In this document: positions 20,609-36,400 of the stretch, piece by piece
Numbering within the stretch: the first letter of the stretch is position 1
Layout: every line of letters begins with the position of its first letter
Assembly (NCBI RefSeq): GCF_008831285.2
Contig: NC_045149.1
Location: 2,718,500-2,782,499 of the forward strand
DNA: 64,000 bases
Direction of reading: 5' to 3'
Source of the DNA: Nymphaea colorata
Taxonomy: Eukaryota > Streptophyta > Magnoliopsida > Nymphaeales > Nymphaeaceae
Program-made: the position numbers and the translations under genes
Notes under the pieces: generated by a model
What the model saw: the letters and a program-made list of their open reading frames with translations, nothing else
Databases searched by the model: none
What the model was told of the DNA's origin: nothing

Positions 20609-23600
20609 ATGGCTGAACAAGAGGAGGAAGGAGACGGAGGAGGAGGAGGAGGAGGAGAAGGAGAAGAGAAAGGGGAGAAGCAGAAGAAAAAGAAGCAGGG
20701 CCCTCAGCTTTTCATGTGGGGGTTCCTTCCAGGAGCGTCAGTGGAGAGGGCGCCTCTGTTATCCCCTTCCCTGGTTCCTTCCCCGACATCCGGAGACGTT
20801 CTGAAGGATGTTTGCGGTGGTGGGTGCGGATTCGCAATGGCGATTTCCGGTAAATCGTCCGTCTTTTCCTTTGTCTGTTTCTATTTAATTTCGGCGTTTG
20901 TTGTGTCGCTTCGTTTGGTTGCTTTAGCTCTTCTCGTTGGTGATTCGAGCTATGCGGAATCCTCATTGTCGGTTGCAGCCTTCTTTTTGTGTTGGGTGTG
21001 CTAAGACAATTCTTAGCTATTGATTTAATTGCTCAGTCGGAGTTGCTCATAATCCAACTTCGTTGCCGAACAATAAATGTGGCTTTTCCTTCTCTTGCAT
21101 CAGCTGTTCTACTTTGCAAGGGGTTTATCAATGTCATTGGCAGCAACAAAGAGTGGGGATTTAAAAACAAATGATCCATAGACAAGTTGAATTGGGAAGT
21201 GCATTGGGCAAGCTTTTTCTTAGATGAAAATTACCTACTTTTTTGCCGTTTACCTTATTGTAGAATGGGCTTCGACCAGCAACTTGAAATACATAAAACA
21301 TTGCTTAGTTAACGTGGTTCAGTTCTCAAATTTAATTAGTTATGAGTTGCGACCGCAGGATATAAAATTTGGAACAATAAACACTATGAGAAACTAGATC
21401 TGGAAGCAAGATATGTTAAAACTTTCGTGGAATGACGTAGAAGATTGGAAGTTTGTGTTCGTATAACTATCTTGGTCTTAAATTCATGTCAACTTTTCTG
21501 CATTTAGACAACCGACAGCATTTTACCTTGAGTTGGAATTTCAAAATTATTTGGGTGAAAGGATGGTTGGTACCTATCAAAAGTCCCCTTTTACTTATTA
21601 AATTACCTGGACCTCAGTTCCCTCTGCTGATTTATGTAAATATGCACTACTGGACTGAAGTTTTATGTTTCTATTACGATATAAACCTGTCTACATGTCA
21701 TAGACATGCTTTTTGGCTTCAATGTTGAATATATCTATGATTAAGAATGGCATTTTTCTACCGTCTATGCATCAGAATCGGGGAAGCTTTTCACTTGGGG
21801 TTCAACAGACGATATGGGTCAAAGCCATGTGACTTCAGGAGGCCATGTGGTATTGAAACTTTTTGGAAAGTTTGAGCTTGTGATTATGGGCTACGTGTCT
21901 AAACTACAAATGAAATTTATTTTTCAGGAATTACCAGAGCAATTCCATCTTCCCACAGATGTGCCTATAGTGAAAGCTGCAGCAGGGTGGGCACATTGTG
22001 CTTCAGTCACTGGTACTACTAAATATAGAGCACTTTTAGCAGATTGTGATCAATTTCTTGGTTGTGCTAATTGTAAGTGTCTATCCTTTTTGTGAACCAG
22101 AAAAGGGTGAAGTCCACACTTGGGGTTGGAGAGAGTGTATTCCAAGTGGGAACACTGTTATAGATTCTGCTGCTACTGGAGCATTTAGGTTGGAAGATGG
22201 CGATGGACGTTTGACCTGTCAAAGTGATGAAGGGAATCACAGAAAGTGCTCCACTACAGATAATTGTGACTATCCTCAGGCATCTCTTCATGCATCCTCT
22301 GACGTTTCCCAAAATGGTGCTGGCCATGAAAGTAAATCTTCTAGCATCCACAGTGATGTCACAGAGGGTAATTAGATGATCTGTCATAAGTCTTAAACCC
22401 CTTCAGTTTCATTTTATTGTCTTCCAAATAGTATTATGATTCTCAGGTCAGTAAAATTTGGTATTGAAGGCAGTAAGCGTCGGAGATTGTTGTATACAAG
22501 ACAAACACAGGATGGAACAGATGCAGCTGAAGAAGATATTTCAGCTCCGTTAAGCCTTGTCACAGTGTGTTTAGGAACTAAAGTTACGATGGTTGCTACT
22601 GGTGGACGCCATACTTTGGCTTTGTCAGGTTTGGACTTTCTTCATTAGATGTGATACTTAGGGATATGCACTTTGTATTGGTCCGTATGTTCTGCATTCT
22701 AAATATATTTCTGGTGATCTGTGATTTTGGTTGAAAGAATTCTATCACAGAGCAAAGCAGTGTATCAAAGTAGCTTACTTTGCTCTTATTTTAGACAGTG
22801 GTCAACTATGGGGCTGGGGCTATGGAGGGGAAGGACAGCTTGGTTTAGGGTCTCGTGTTCGATCTGTATCATCTCCTCATATTATCACTTGCTTTGGAGC
22901 CTCTTCCTATCAGAAGCAAAGATTGCAAGCATGTTCTATAGAATCGAGTCACTTGGATGAAAAAGTTTGTACAACCAAACCTTATGGAAGTTACATTAAG
23001 GCTATTGCTTGTGGAGGTCGGCACAGTGCTGTTATAACAGGTATAACTTCTAACACATTGACTCCGGATGCCATGAGGCAGGAAATAATTGTTAACGTAG
23101 GACCATGTCACATGTTTGGGCCTGGGGGGCAGGTGTGGGAGCGGATATCAGTGTGGGTGCATCATTTTTTTTAATGGAAACTTGGTTGTGCGTTTAGGAA
23201 AAGAGAAAGAGAGAGAAAATGGTGCATCACAAGTTTGTCTGTGCTCCTATATTTTCTACCTGGATTCGTCAAAGGTTCAAATTAATTTGATGAATCTTAT
23301 TTACTGATTTACATAGTTTATTTGAGAAATAAGAACCTTTGAGATACATTACTTCAAGAAAAATTAGGGAATTCAATAACTTAAAAAAGTATAATGTATA
23401 AAATCATGCAATTTTGAGTTTTAAAAATTGAAAATAGTTATAGAATGTTAAAAGAAACCACAGAAAGCTTAAATATATTAAGAAAAATAATTTCTCAAAA
23501 AATGTGAAAAACATGATATTTTTGTGTTGGTGATCTTTCCAAAACAATGTTTTAAATAACAGTATCATTGCTGCATTGGCTGATGCATATGGGCTGAATT

Positions 23601-24445
23601 TGCCCTATTTTTACTTTTTTGAACTTAAAAAGTTAAATATTTTTATTTGATATGAAAAATGAAAAATAAGAAAAAAAAAATAAAAAGCCTGTATAAGCAT
23701 TGTGCTGCCTTGGTAAGCGGCTGTAATCTGTATCATGTCCGAAAACACACTTTAATATGGAGCAATATTGATAACACTGTTTCTAGATCACTTTTTTTTT
23801 AAAAAAAAAGATTTCTAATTCGCCCTTCTTTTTTTGTTTGTAATGCATTTTCTTGAAAAATCACCAATATTTGTTATAATGCTTCATGGTGCAAAAATGA
23901 GAAATGGATAATCCAGGGCATAAAAAATGAATGGCTCATAATGCATCACATGATGTGTCCCAAGCATGATCTAACAGATAGACCATGTTGAATCTATCTA
24001 TACCATCTTTGGGAACACCATCCAGTAACATACATATATAATCTATGTCACACGGACACTTCAAAATGGGCCAAGTACCGGTGTCGACACTCCGACACCT
24101 GGATACCGACACTTGGACACGGCAGGATACTTTTTGGATCGGGTCTGGGTCAGACCCGATCCGAACCACTTTACTAACCCGACATTCTTTGTTTTGTTTG
24201 AGACTTTCTTTCTTATGACTTATGAGATTGGTCATGAACAATGTTTTGTTTGAGAATCTGAGACTTTCTTTCTTATGACCTATGAGATTGTAAGAGTGAA
24301 TTATTAATTTAATGTTTTTTTATTTTTTTAAAATATAAAATTCGACGTGTCCGCGTATCCTAAAATTTTGAAAATTGCCGTATCCGCGTACCCGTACCCG
24401 CACCCATAGGATACCCGTACCCGTATCCGTGTGACATAGTATATA

Positions 24446-24486
<41 letters not shown>

Positions 24487-27400
24487 TGTGTGTGTGTGTG
24501 TATATTATATATATACCAAGAGGTTTCTGTGTACAATAATAAACAGAATATTTGCATTTGAATTAAAGAATTAACTATATAATAACAATCAAATATTAAC
24601 AGCTGCACCTGAGATGCACCCTTGTTGCACCTGCACGTGGTACACACCTGATTCAGGTGCTACAGCTTATTCACTTTACGAATATAGTTGTTTATGATGT
24701 GACAGGATTATTGTGTTGGAATTTATTCATGGAAATTCTTCTTTTTTATTTTGCATCATGACCATCTGAGATGGATATTGGCCATCATTTGTTCGTTTAT
24801 GCATACAAGCAAAGCAATGAAGAAAATTGATAATGGTAAATTGTTTGTTTAGTATATGGATTTTGTGGAATGAAACCATAAGGTTTTAGAAATTTATGTT
24901 TATGGTTTATGGTTGTTTTCTAGCCTTTCCAGTGTATTGATAAATCGGTTATTTATCACTGTCACTAAAATTCTTCTAACATGCTTCTGTTCTTTTTGAA
25001 GAATTGTTTGTGTATCATAAAAGTTGTCCCAATTTTTTCATGCTAGAATGTTTATAATGGAGGAACCCATGTAAATACTTGAAGTATGAACGGCGAAGAC
25101 ATGTTGACAAAGTAAAGTTGGACAAGGGAGTTGTCTCATGCTTCTTGCAAGGCATGTTCAAGTTTTAGTTATGATATCATTAAAAATGTGTGGCATAATT
25201 TTGTTGGTGGTAGATGCAAATAACTGTCTATTGCATTGTACAAGGGTATCTGTTGCTGTATTGGTTGCATTGGGTAGTCCATAGTCCTATTAAGTAATCA
25301 GAGTAGCGGTTCAACCAGTTGGGACTATGTTATTCATTTATAATAAGTTAATCTTAATTGGAGAAAGGCTTGACCCCCATATGCATCCTGTACCTTTTTT
25401 TATCAAAACTCTAATGGATGCGTTTTTTCTCCAAGAGGTGTGCTCTCTTCAAATCTTGCGTCCATCTTGAGTGTTATTACCTTAGTGCCTGAGATATGTT
25501 AGATAGTAATCTATGTTTGGTCAAATCATGATACTCTTTGCCGCACTTTCTGCCTAAGTTATTTATTTGGATTCTGGAATCATGTTAGGTCCCTTTACTT
25601 TGGCCAAATTGGTATGTAACTGCATATACCAATGCAGTTTTGATGATGTGTAGGACTTTTTGTTTAATTGGAACTCCCTTTTTGTCGTTGACCTGCCATC
25701 CTTGATCAAGTAGACCATTTTCTGCTTTCGTTTGTCAATGTCCATCCAGTACCTTCATCATAGAAAAAGGAATCCATTATAGAATAGACCTTGGGTTTCT
25801 TCTCAAGAATCTTGTAAAAGATCCAGAAAATGGCCATTTTACAAGAGTAGAGCACATAAAAGAGACAAACATATAACTGTGAAATCAATGCATCTATTTC
25901 AAACTTTTAAATGAGATCTTTACATTTTGACTTTGATAACTGTGCTTTGACGTCAACCTACATCACATGGGTGTAGCTGCATAGGTATTGATGCAGACAC
26001 GGGTGTATATATATATATTATCAAGGCACCAAGGCGCTGCTTGGGCGCCAGGCAGCACCTAGGTGCCTAGGCAAAAAAGGCAACCTATTTTTTTTTATTA
26101 ATTTTTTTAGTTATGTTAACTACTACATAATAAATTATGTACTTACTGGCTGAACTGTAAACTTATATTCCAGGTATGTCTATCACCACTACACGGACAT
26201 GTGTAATACAAAAAAGTAAAACATGAAAAGCTATTCTCTTCTGCTCCAATTGAATGATCACACTTTGTAAGTAAAGCCAAAAAGTAAAACGTGAAAAACT
26301 GTTCTGTTCTGGTTTACATAACAGACTAACAGTACATTTCCAGCTTGTTTACATACTGGAAAGTGGAAACTGTTCTGTGCTGTTCTAGCCGATGCCTTAG
26401 TTTGATGCACAAAAGAAGATGCATCATTCTTGTTTACATACTGGACACAATGCTTGCATTTCTTAGGACGAGATCCTGTTACAATCCAATTCCAGACACA
26501 TACCTAAAACATTCCGACTTTAAAACAACAGGTTCTCTATATAAAGTACTGCGATAGAAAAACTAGATATGAATTCCGGTGTAAATAACTGTATATCCTG
26601 TTGTGAATTGAAATCCATTTTATATAGGACCTTATAGACTATTGAATAATTTCAAACAAAAGTTGCATCAAATCAGTACATATGATATACATTTATAACA
26701 GATTCAACTGCGGATGGATCCAGTTTAAAAATTGCTTCAGATTGTACATATAATATTACACACAGTATATACAATAAAATCACAGGTACTTCCACTTGAA
26801 TTTCTCTTCTTTGAATCTCTCTCTCTCTCTCTCTCGATCGCTCGCTAGGGTTATTGTATCACATAGTTTCAAAAAGGCATCTTAGGTTCTGTTAAAGTAA
26901 CAGTTCTATGCATGCTTTGATACCACAATTGGTGGAAATATACCTCATCCACATATAGTTGCTTATCAGTATTTATTAAATTTGTTTGAAGGGAGGACGA
27001 GCTAGATTTGGAAACCAAGTGGTAGCAAAAGAAGGGATTAGTTGCTCCTTGTCCTTTATTTCATAAAATTTAACCGGGCTGTACTAAGTTAACAATTAAC
27101 AGATTGCCTATCAATTTCGTTGTTACAGCTATGGAGTTTATCCTGCAATGATGGCGAAAAAGTAGGTAAGGAATAGAAAAAGAAACCATATCAAGAAAAG
27201 TGATTGTTCAGACACACTTAAATGGTAGTTGTAATGGATTGTGGAGGACCGAGCTTTATCTTGAATATCAACGGGTTAGTTTGTGCAGTGAAGAAAGATG
27301 GAGGAGGCGAGGATGTTGAAGGAACAGGTTGAGGTGGCTGCCGAAAATGTGCACCACCTAATCCTGTCTCATATATTAGTAAAGCATAATTACACTTGAG

Positions 27401-30400
27401 ACTAAAATACACCATATAACTAAAAATAGTACAAGACTGCTAACAAGAACTTGCCAAAACAATAGTGTCAAAATAAAGGATGCCTTGGAGCTTGCAGTGT
27501 CTGGATGAGCATCTAGATCCAGACGTAGATTTGGATGATTCTTAACACCCTCTCTCACGTTGTCCTTGGTCTTTGTTCATGTATAACTTGTTCTTCAATA
27601 GCTGGAACTGTTGGTCTGTCAATCCTTTTGTAAATAAATTGGCCTCTTGATCTTCCGTCTTGACATGCCCTGGTTATATGTCTTTTAATTCCCCTTCTAC
27701 TAAACAAGGTGCTGATCTATTTTAATGTTATTCATTCTACCATGCTGAATGGGGTTAAAAACAATATTAATTGCACTCTAATTATCATATGATAATATGG
27801 ACTGCGAAATATTTTATCCTAGATTACCCAATAGATTTTTCACCCATGTGACCTCTGCAGTGCCCGCTGTCATGGATCTATACTCAACCTTCGTTCTAGA
27901 CCGTGTCACTAGCTTTTTCTGCTGACTACTCCAAAATACAAGATTGTTGCAATGAACACACAATAACCAGAAATTGAACATCTCTCGTTTGGATCACCAA
28001 TCCAATCTGTGTTTACATATGTAATAAGCTCATATCTTTGATGTATACATTTACTTTTACAATAAACAAGTCTGTCTCCTATGGTGCCTTTTCCAGAATG
28101 GACATCACAATCTCCATATGACCTTCCCTTGGAGAATGCATAAACTAAGACACTCGATTAACCTTATAAACAATATTGGGTCTGGTAAGGGTTAGATATT
28201 GTAACATCCCTACCAAACTCCAATATCTTGTGGGATTGGCACAAGGTTCCATATCTTTAATATTTTGTTTTTGATGCAATACACTTGGAGTATTTACTGG
28301 CTTGCAATTGGACATTTTTGTTCTCTCTAGATCCAATGTATATTTATGTTGCACCCCTAAATGTTTCATTTTGAAAGCCTTTAGTAAGTACTGGTTCACG
28401 TCAGACACATGTTCTTCTGAACTTCCAATCAATACAATAACATCCACATATATAATAAGGGTAATTGAAAAATTCTCACACAGGGAAGAAAATGGACAGA
28501 GAGAGAGAGAATGAGAGGGAGAACATGAAAGTTTTAGAGTGGTTCGGCCTTAGCCTACATCAACTTTCCTCTCTTGAATTTTTCCATCTTCTTTTAGAGA
28601 GGATTTCACTGTATATAGAATTTTTACATGATGATGAATTGCCTTTAGATGTACAGCTTATAGAAGGGAAGCGTTCATGCATATGATCTTTGATATTGGT
28701 ATTTCTCAATGTTTTTTTCAGAAGAAAGGCAACTGCACATTCTTTATTTGAGTTTCTATCTTTACAGAAACTTCTTGTAGTCGTCTGCTCACTCTTTGAA
28801 CTTGCACATAGCTGTCTTATCCTGAAATTTGTTCCTAAGAGATGAGTCAATATGCACATCACAAATGCAGCCAAAAACACACAAGTTGTCATAAGAGGGC
28901 TGCTGCCCAAACAAAACATAATGCGGTGCTTTGTGAACCAAGATCAACATAGGAAGATAATTTATCATGTTTTCTATCTGCAACTCCATTTTGCTATAAA
29001 CTATGTGAACATGAAACTTGCCTACTTTTGCCATTATCCTGAAGAAAGTAAAATCATCAATGTATACTCTCTCCCAGCATCACATTGCAAATGCATGACA
29101 TTACAAGAAAACTTAGTGTTGAACATGGAATAGAAGGCCCAGGAAATTGGAAACACTTCATTCTTATGCTTCCTGAAGGATATCTAGGCATTCCGAGAAT
29201 AGGAATAAATAAAAATCACACAGTAACGACTTCCAGATAAAGAAGAAATCGGAGCTGGCCTTCAAACATCTGAACACACATTTTCGAAAGGCTTGGAAAC
29301 TCTTCTTTAATGACATGGAAAGGCAGAACATGGCTCTGACAAAGTTCGCAATTGGAACACTTTTTATTTTCTGAAAAGAAGGACAATCTAGACTTTGGAA
29401 TAAGTTGATTGCTTACAAGTTTTTCAACAAAAGCTTGACTGCAATGTCCCAAACGACCATGCTAAACCTAGGCCCTATTACAATTAGATGACTCAGAGAC
29501 CTCAAACAAACACGAACTGCTAGACAAAAACTCAGAAGATGAGGACAATGATATGGATTGCGCGAAGGGCTCCAACTAAAGAATTGGGACAAAAGACATC
29601 TCCTTGAAGAAGTACATGTTTCCTTGTCTTTCCCCCTCAATGAGTGTTTCCTTTGTTCCAAGATCTTTAACATAAACTTGATAGAAGAATTCATATCGTC
29701 CACAATTTTAGCAATAGAAACAACATTTTGATATTTGGAGCAAGAAAAACATTGTGATTTGTGCACTTCCAATATGGGTGACAGAATAGTTATCCTTTTT
29801 AGAATTAGGAGATAAGTGAGACAACTTACGCATTACCCGTAACATGTGTGACAGCCCTGGAATCAACATATCACTCCCTTGCTCATTCTATTTGACCATT
29901 ATAATAGAAATTGTACCTCTATAGGCAGCACCTGTGAAAAGTGACTATAACAGTCACAAAAGATGCATATAACAGCAAAAAGGCATTAAGGCCAAGTGAG
30001 AAGAATAAAACTCATTCAATAAATCATGTGAAGGCAGTAAAACACAGCTTACTTTTACAAGGGACTGTTACAAGTATTTATACAAGAGAGAGTAAGGAGG
30101 AAATGGCCTGAACTAGCCGTTGGAAATAAAAGTAAAATAGAAAAGGAAAAAAATAAACTAAATTCTAAACTATTTCCTAACTAAAATAATACCTAATTAA
30201 GAGGTAACAAACAACTAACTAAGAAATCCTATTTCTTAACACCCTCCCTTAAACTTACGGTGGTATCACCGAAAGTTTATCTAAAAGAAAGTTGAATCTG
30301 GGAGAACATAGAAGCTTCGTAAAAAAGTCAGCCAGTTGGAATTCTGAGGAGATATATAGAAACTTGATAGTTTTCTTCAGAAATTCTTCACAAACATAGT

Positions 30401-33400
30401 AACAGTCCATTTCAATATGTTTGGTTTGTTCATGGAATGTTCGATTCTTGGCAATATAGATAGAACTCTTGTTGTCGCAACACAAATCAATGGGTTCTTC
30501 TATTCTCGTTCCCATATCGAGGAGCATTGGACGAAGCCAGACTATTTCCATAGTCGTGGAAGTCAAAGCTCGATATTCAGCTTCAGTAAAAGAGAGACTT
30601 TTTGTTGCTTTTTGCATTTCCACGAAATGAGTGATTCCCCTAGAAAAATACAAAATCCAGTAGTTGAGTGTCTATCATTTGGATCCCCTCCCCAATCAGC
30701 GTCAGTATGAACAATCAAATTTAAAGAAGAAGAGGAAGACATAAATACTCCATTATTTATTATCCCTTTGATGTTTTTGATGATACAAAGAACAGCTCCC
30801 ATGTGAACAGTTGATTGAGCATTTTGACTTACTGTATGAACCGCATGAGCAATATCAGGGCAAGTGATACTAAGATACATTAAAGATCCCACAAGCTGAC
30901 GGTAGGGAGTAGGATTTGTGAGAGGAACTCCATCATCAATCTTCATTTTGCTTCCTACTACTTCAGGGGTTTCCGTGATTGTATCATCTGTTATACCTGA
31001 CTTATCAATAATTTCTACAACAAACTTAGTTTGAGACAAAAAATATCCTCTAGTAGACAATGCAACCTCAATACCCAAGAAATACGTTAGAAAACCTAAA
31101 TCTTTCATTTCAAAGGTTCTCTGTAGGAGAGCCTTACATTTTTTAATACCTTCTTTGTCATTGCCTGTAATGATCATATCATCGACATACAATAGAAGGA
31201 TTATGATACTTGCAGTAGTTTTTTTTCAGAAACAAAGCAGTGTCAGTCAAACATGAGTGAAATCCATAACTAGAGATAACAAAATTAAACCGATTAAACC
31301 AAGCTTTGGGAATTTGTTTAAGACCATAAGTCTAAGAATTTTTCCTTGTGGAATGGACAAACCAGGTGGTACTTCCATATAGACTTCTTCCATAAGATCT
31401 TCATTTAAAAAGACATTTTTAACATCCATTTGATAGATATTCCAGTTTTTGATAGAAGCTAAAACAATAAGAGTCCTAACAATGGTCATCCTAGCTACAG
31501 GGGCAAATGTTTCCTCATAGTCGATACCATATTCTTGAGTATAACCTTCTGCAACAAGCCTCGCCTTATATCTTTCTAGAGATCTCTCACTCCTAGTCTT
31601 CACTTTGTATACCCACTTGCATCCAATAGTCTTTTTCTCCATAGGTAAATCTTGTATTTCCAAAGTTTGGGCTTTCTCTAAGGCATCCAATTCTTCTTCT
31701 ATGGTATCCTTCCACTCAATATATTTGGAGATTTCATTAAAAGTGGAAGGTTCAAAGTGAGAGTGAATGACATTAATTCTTGCTCTATGTGTTGGGGTGC
31801 AGGTTTCATATGACACAAACCTATTGGGTTGTCTTATATTTTTAGTAGATCTTCTAAGGCTTTTTTCACTTGAGGTTGGTTGGGGATTGATAGTCTCATG
31901 ATGTTCTTCTTAACCAATATCTTGTTGTCGGTTTCTTCTCTGATATGTGATTATGTCCTTGCTTACTCTACTATCACTATTATCATCAGTGTTACTATCA
32001 TCAACATCATGTATTTCATTATCACATTAAGAGTGATACTTAAATAAAAAGGAATAATCATTGTCGTGTTGTGACTCTTCACAATTTTTGAATTCACTTT
32101 CATCTTCACAAAACTTTACATTCCTAGAAACTATGATCTTATCTTTGACAAGATCATAACATTTGTATCCTTTTTGAGTCTCAGAATAACAAATGAATGC
32201 ACATTCAATAACCTTTGAACTTAGCTTGTCAATCGTGTCATTAAGAACAAAGCATTTGCATCCAAAAATACGAAGTCTATTGAAATCGGGTTCATACTTG
32301 AATAATTTTTCAAATGGGGTTGCATTATTTAAAACTTTTGAAGGCATTTTGTTTATGAGATAAACAGAGGCAAGGGTTGTTTCAGCCCAAAAGTTTTTAG
32401 GCATATTTTTGGCAACAAGAAGAGTTCTTGTTGTTTCAATTATGTGTCTATGTTTTCTCTCAGACAATCCATTTTGTTGAGGTGTTCTTGGACATAATTT
32501 TTGATGGCCTATTCCATAATTTTTCAAATATCTGTTGAACTCATTTGAAATGTATTCACCCTCGGAATCAGTCCTTAAAATTTTTAATCTAGCATTGATT
32601 AGAGTTTGTATCAACTTGTGAAAATTTTTGAATATTTCAAAAACTTCGGATTTGTATCTTAGGAAATTTATCCAATAGTACCTAGTGAAATCATCAACAA
32701 AGATCACATAATATGATAGCTCTCCTTTTGACATGACAGGAAAATGTCCCCATACATCGGAATGAACAAGCTGAAAAGGCGAAGAAGAGAAGAAGTTTCT
32801 TTGTCCAAAAGATTTCATTTTTTCATGTATACAATCATTACATTTAAAGTTCTCAATACAAATATCCTTGGTAGGACTCATCATAGACAATTTTTTAATG
32901 TTTGGATGACCTAATCTTTGGTGCCAAACATTGATGTTTACATTTTCGACATAGTAACAAAATTTTTCTTTGGGGATACACAAATTGTCCATGTAGTAAA
33001 GGTCTCCTTTTTTAAAACCTTTCCCAATCAATCTCCCGGTTTGGTGATCCTGCACCAAACATTTATTTGATGAGAAAACTACGTCAAAACCAAAATCTGA
33101 GATTTGTGACACAGAAAGTAAGTTAAGATTAAGTCTAGGGACATAACTAACTTTTGGAACAAAAACTTTTGTTTTCCAAATTCTTTTTCAAAATTCCGAA
33201 TCCCTTTAACACTCAAAGAAGTTCCATCGGTGGTAACTACATTTGATTCTTTTTTTAGTTTGTTCAAAATTGGTCAAAGATGATATATTTGGTGTCATAT
33301 GAAAAGATGCACCGGAATTTAAAAGCCAAGAAAACATACCGAGAGTGTTGGAGATGGATGCCGTTGTTGTTAGTGCTCCAGAATTTGACTCCTTGACCAT

Positions 33401-36400
33401 GGGTTGAAGGGCCGTCATGATTTGATTCAGCGCGGTGGAGATTGATGAAAGATCACTTCGTTCATTTGCAACATTTGTAACCTTTCTTTGATCAAATTGT
33501 CTAGTGTTGTATTGTCCACCTTGAGGATATGAAGTTCTCCGGTTGTATTGCGCTCCTTGAGGATATGAAGCTCCTCTTTTGAGAAAATTTCCTCTAATAT
33601 TTCGTGATTGTCCTTCATTGTTGTTCAAACTTTGGACAACTAGGTCTTATGTGACCCGGTTCATGACAATCGTGGCAAACAACTTTATATTCTCTTCTAT
33701 TTTGATTCTTAAAGTGAGGAGGTCTAAAAGATTTGATGTTGTTTCCGGGTCTAGAGGCGGCGAAGACTTTTTCTTCTTGTTTCGAAATAAGAACACTTAT
33801 TCATTTCTTTGGATAGTTTCATTTTAGTTTCTTCTCCACTTAACTTAGTAAGGAGTTCATGAATGGGTGGATGAGAGGCTAAGGAAAGAAGGGCTGACCT
33901 TATTTGTTCAAATTCGGATCGTAACCCTTGAAGAAATTCGAAAAACCTAAATTCATCGATTTCATTTCTTCTAATCTCATGGCACTTGCAATCCATCCCT
34001 AGTTGCGGACTAAGTTGATCTAACTCATTTCACACACTAGAGATTTCCATAAAATATTTTCTTAACATTTTTCTCTCTTTGTTTGATACTTTGGGACTGT
34101 TGACGGATATTGGTGTACGGGTCGAGGTCTGAACCCGATCCAGTATGTCCTAATTAGGGCATATTTATATCATTGTAACCCTAATCTTTGTGGTTAATGA
34201 AATCTTAAGAGAGAGAGTGTCTGGCGGCTAGTGGGCACCAGCTCCTCCTCATTCGTGGTTTTTTTCCTCTCGTTGAGGGTTTTTCCACGTTACATCGTGT
34301 TCTTCGTTTTCTCTTTCTTTGTGTTCGTGTTTCTACATGGTATCAGAGCCAGCGAGGTTGGGACTTTTTTGTGGATAGTGGTGTTTTCTCCACCCACCGT
34401 TGCTACTGCCGCTGCCGTCGCCATCACCACTGCCGCCGTTTCCAACCGGCTACGTCGCCCTGCCGTCTTCCTTGTTCCTTGACGTCGCCCTCTGCTGCTG
34501 CTCCCTGACGTCGCCCCTGCTTCGCCACCGTCGACCTTCTTCCTAACGTCGCCCTTGCTGCCGCGACTTGCTCCCTAATGTCGCTCTTGCTGCCGCCGCT
34601 GACGTCGCCCTTGCTCAATGCTTCCGCTGGTGCTTCTTGTTGTCGCCGGTACCTCTCGTGTTTTATCGCCGCCCGTGCCCTTTGCTGGACTGGCCTGAGA
34701 TTATGGCAGCCTCTTCTTCGTCTACCGTTAACACCAATCAATCTGAAATCGGGGTTTTTAAAACTGAGAATGTTTCCGCTCAGGTCATTACTCTTTGCCT
34801 TACAAAAGAAAATTATTTCCCGTGGTCGGCTGCTTTGACTATGGGGATTGCTGCCCGCGGTCGGATTGCCTATATCGACGGAAGGAACCCTGAACTGGCA
34901 AAGACAAGTGGTGTATGGGACACTTGGTTTCTTGAGGATAATCAAGTGAAAACTTGGATTGTCAACTCCGTCTCCGCCGATATTCAGCCCCTTATCCTTT
35001 GGAAGAAGACTGCAAGAGACATGTGGGTAGTCTTAGAGCAAATGTATGGCCAAAAGAAAAGGGCAATTCGTACTTACCAAATAGTGAAGACTGTCTATGG
35101 CCTTCGACAAGGGAACCCTTCTGTTGCAGATTACTATGGGGCTTTGAAAGCCAAATGGGAAGAGCTTGACTATCATTCTGATATTCCTTGGCATTGTCCC
35201 CAAGATCAGGCACTTTATGTAGCTCAAGTATGGGAAAACAAGATGTTCCTCTTTTTAGCTGGTTTAAATGATGAGTTTGAAGGTGTTAGAAGCCAGATTC
35301 TGAATTCAGGAGAGGTGCCCAGTGTTGAAGATGTGTACTCCTGTGTTGAAGCAAAAGATCAGAGAAGGCTGGTTACAAATGAGGGCAAGAGGGATCTCGT
35401 GCCCTATCATGAGAGATCCGCTCTTGTGAGTCGTGGTACTGGAGGCCCAACTAGATCTCTTCACAGATGCACTCACTGCAAGAAAACTGGTCATACCATG
35501 GATTATTGTTGGGATCTTCATCCAGAGAAGAAGGGAAACAAAGGGAGGTCTTCTATTGGGAAGATGCCTGTGTCTGAGGTGCCCAAATCCAGTGGAGAAA
35601 AAGTCTCCATTTCTGCTGACCAGATTCGTGAACTGAGGGCCTACTTGGGTCGAATTGATGTCAACCAGGCCGAGACAGCAGATGAGACAAAGGCTAATCA
35701 TGCTCTTGCAGTTATTGGCGATACAGGTAACTCTTCTGTGGGGGAATGGATTGTGGATAGTGGTGCCACTCACCACATGACATGTAACCCAAAAATTATT
35801 TCATGAATATAAGTTATCTTCGGGAAGGGAACGAGTTTCTCTCGCAGATGGTTCCTCTACTGTTGTGGTAGGCGAAGGGACTCTGTCCTTGTTGGACAAA
35901 TTTCATGTGTGGGGAGCATTACATGTCCCCCAGTTTCCCTTAAATCTCTTGTCAGTTAGTAAACTTACTAAAGAGCTGAACTGTTAACTCATTTTTTCTG
36001 CCAACCGTTGTGTTTTGCAGGACTTGGTGATAGGGAAGAGGATTAGGATTGGTTTGGCGTCTGATGGCCTATATCGTCTTCCCATACATGTGGCTACAAC
36101 TCTTGTGACAGCGATCAACAAGACAGAGAAACGAAGAGAAGATTGTCTTCAGTCCTTCTTGTACTGGCATGAACGTTTTGGGCATTTACCTTTTGGGATT
36201 TTGAAACAGTTGTTCCCCGATTTGTGTTCTTCTTTGAATTTGTCTTTGATTTCCTGTGATGTGTATCAGTTTGCCAAACATGTGAGGGCTTTGTACCCTA
36301 TTTCTACTAGTTGTGTTAATGAAGCTTTTTCCTTGGTTCACTCGGATGTGTGGGGGCCTTCGGGAATTCATACCCGTCAAGGTTTTCAATACTTTATCAC

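Noticed and set aside
20147-20620. 157-codon open frame on the - strand over the RCC1 promoter and 5' leader
   Set aside because: Low-complexity, no motifs, and it overlaps the G-box, TATA and exon 1 region on the other strand.
22441-22451. Acceptor at 22446 for exon 5 of the RCC1 gene
   Set aside because: Using it creates an in-frame TAA two codons later. The AG at 22451 keeps the frame, and the total then closes exactly at 1581 nt.
24360-24647. 95-codon frame with His-Thr repeats
   Set aside because: It reads through a (TG)n/(TA)n microsatellite and the end of a MITE.
8113-34350. tRNA-Met complementary sites as tRNA gene pieces
   Set aside because: TGGTATCAGAGC beside each LTR is the complement of a tRNA 3' end used for priming. 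No cloverleaf sequence surrounds it.
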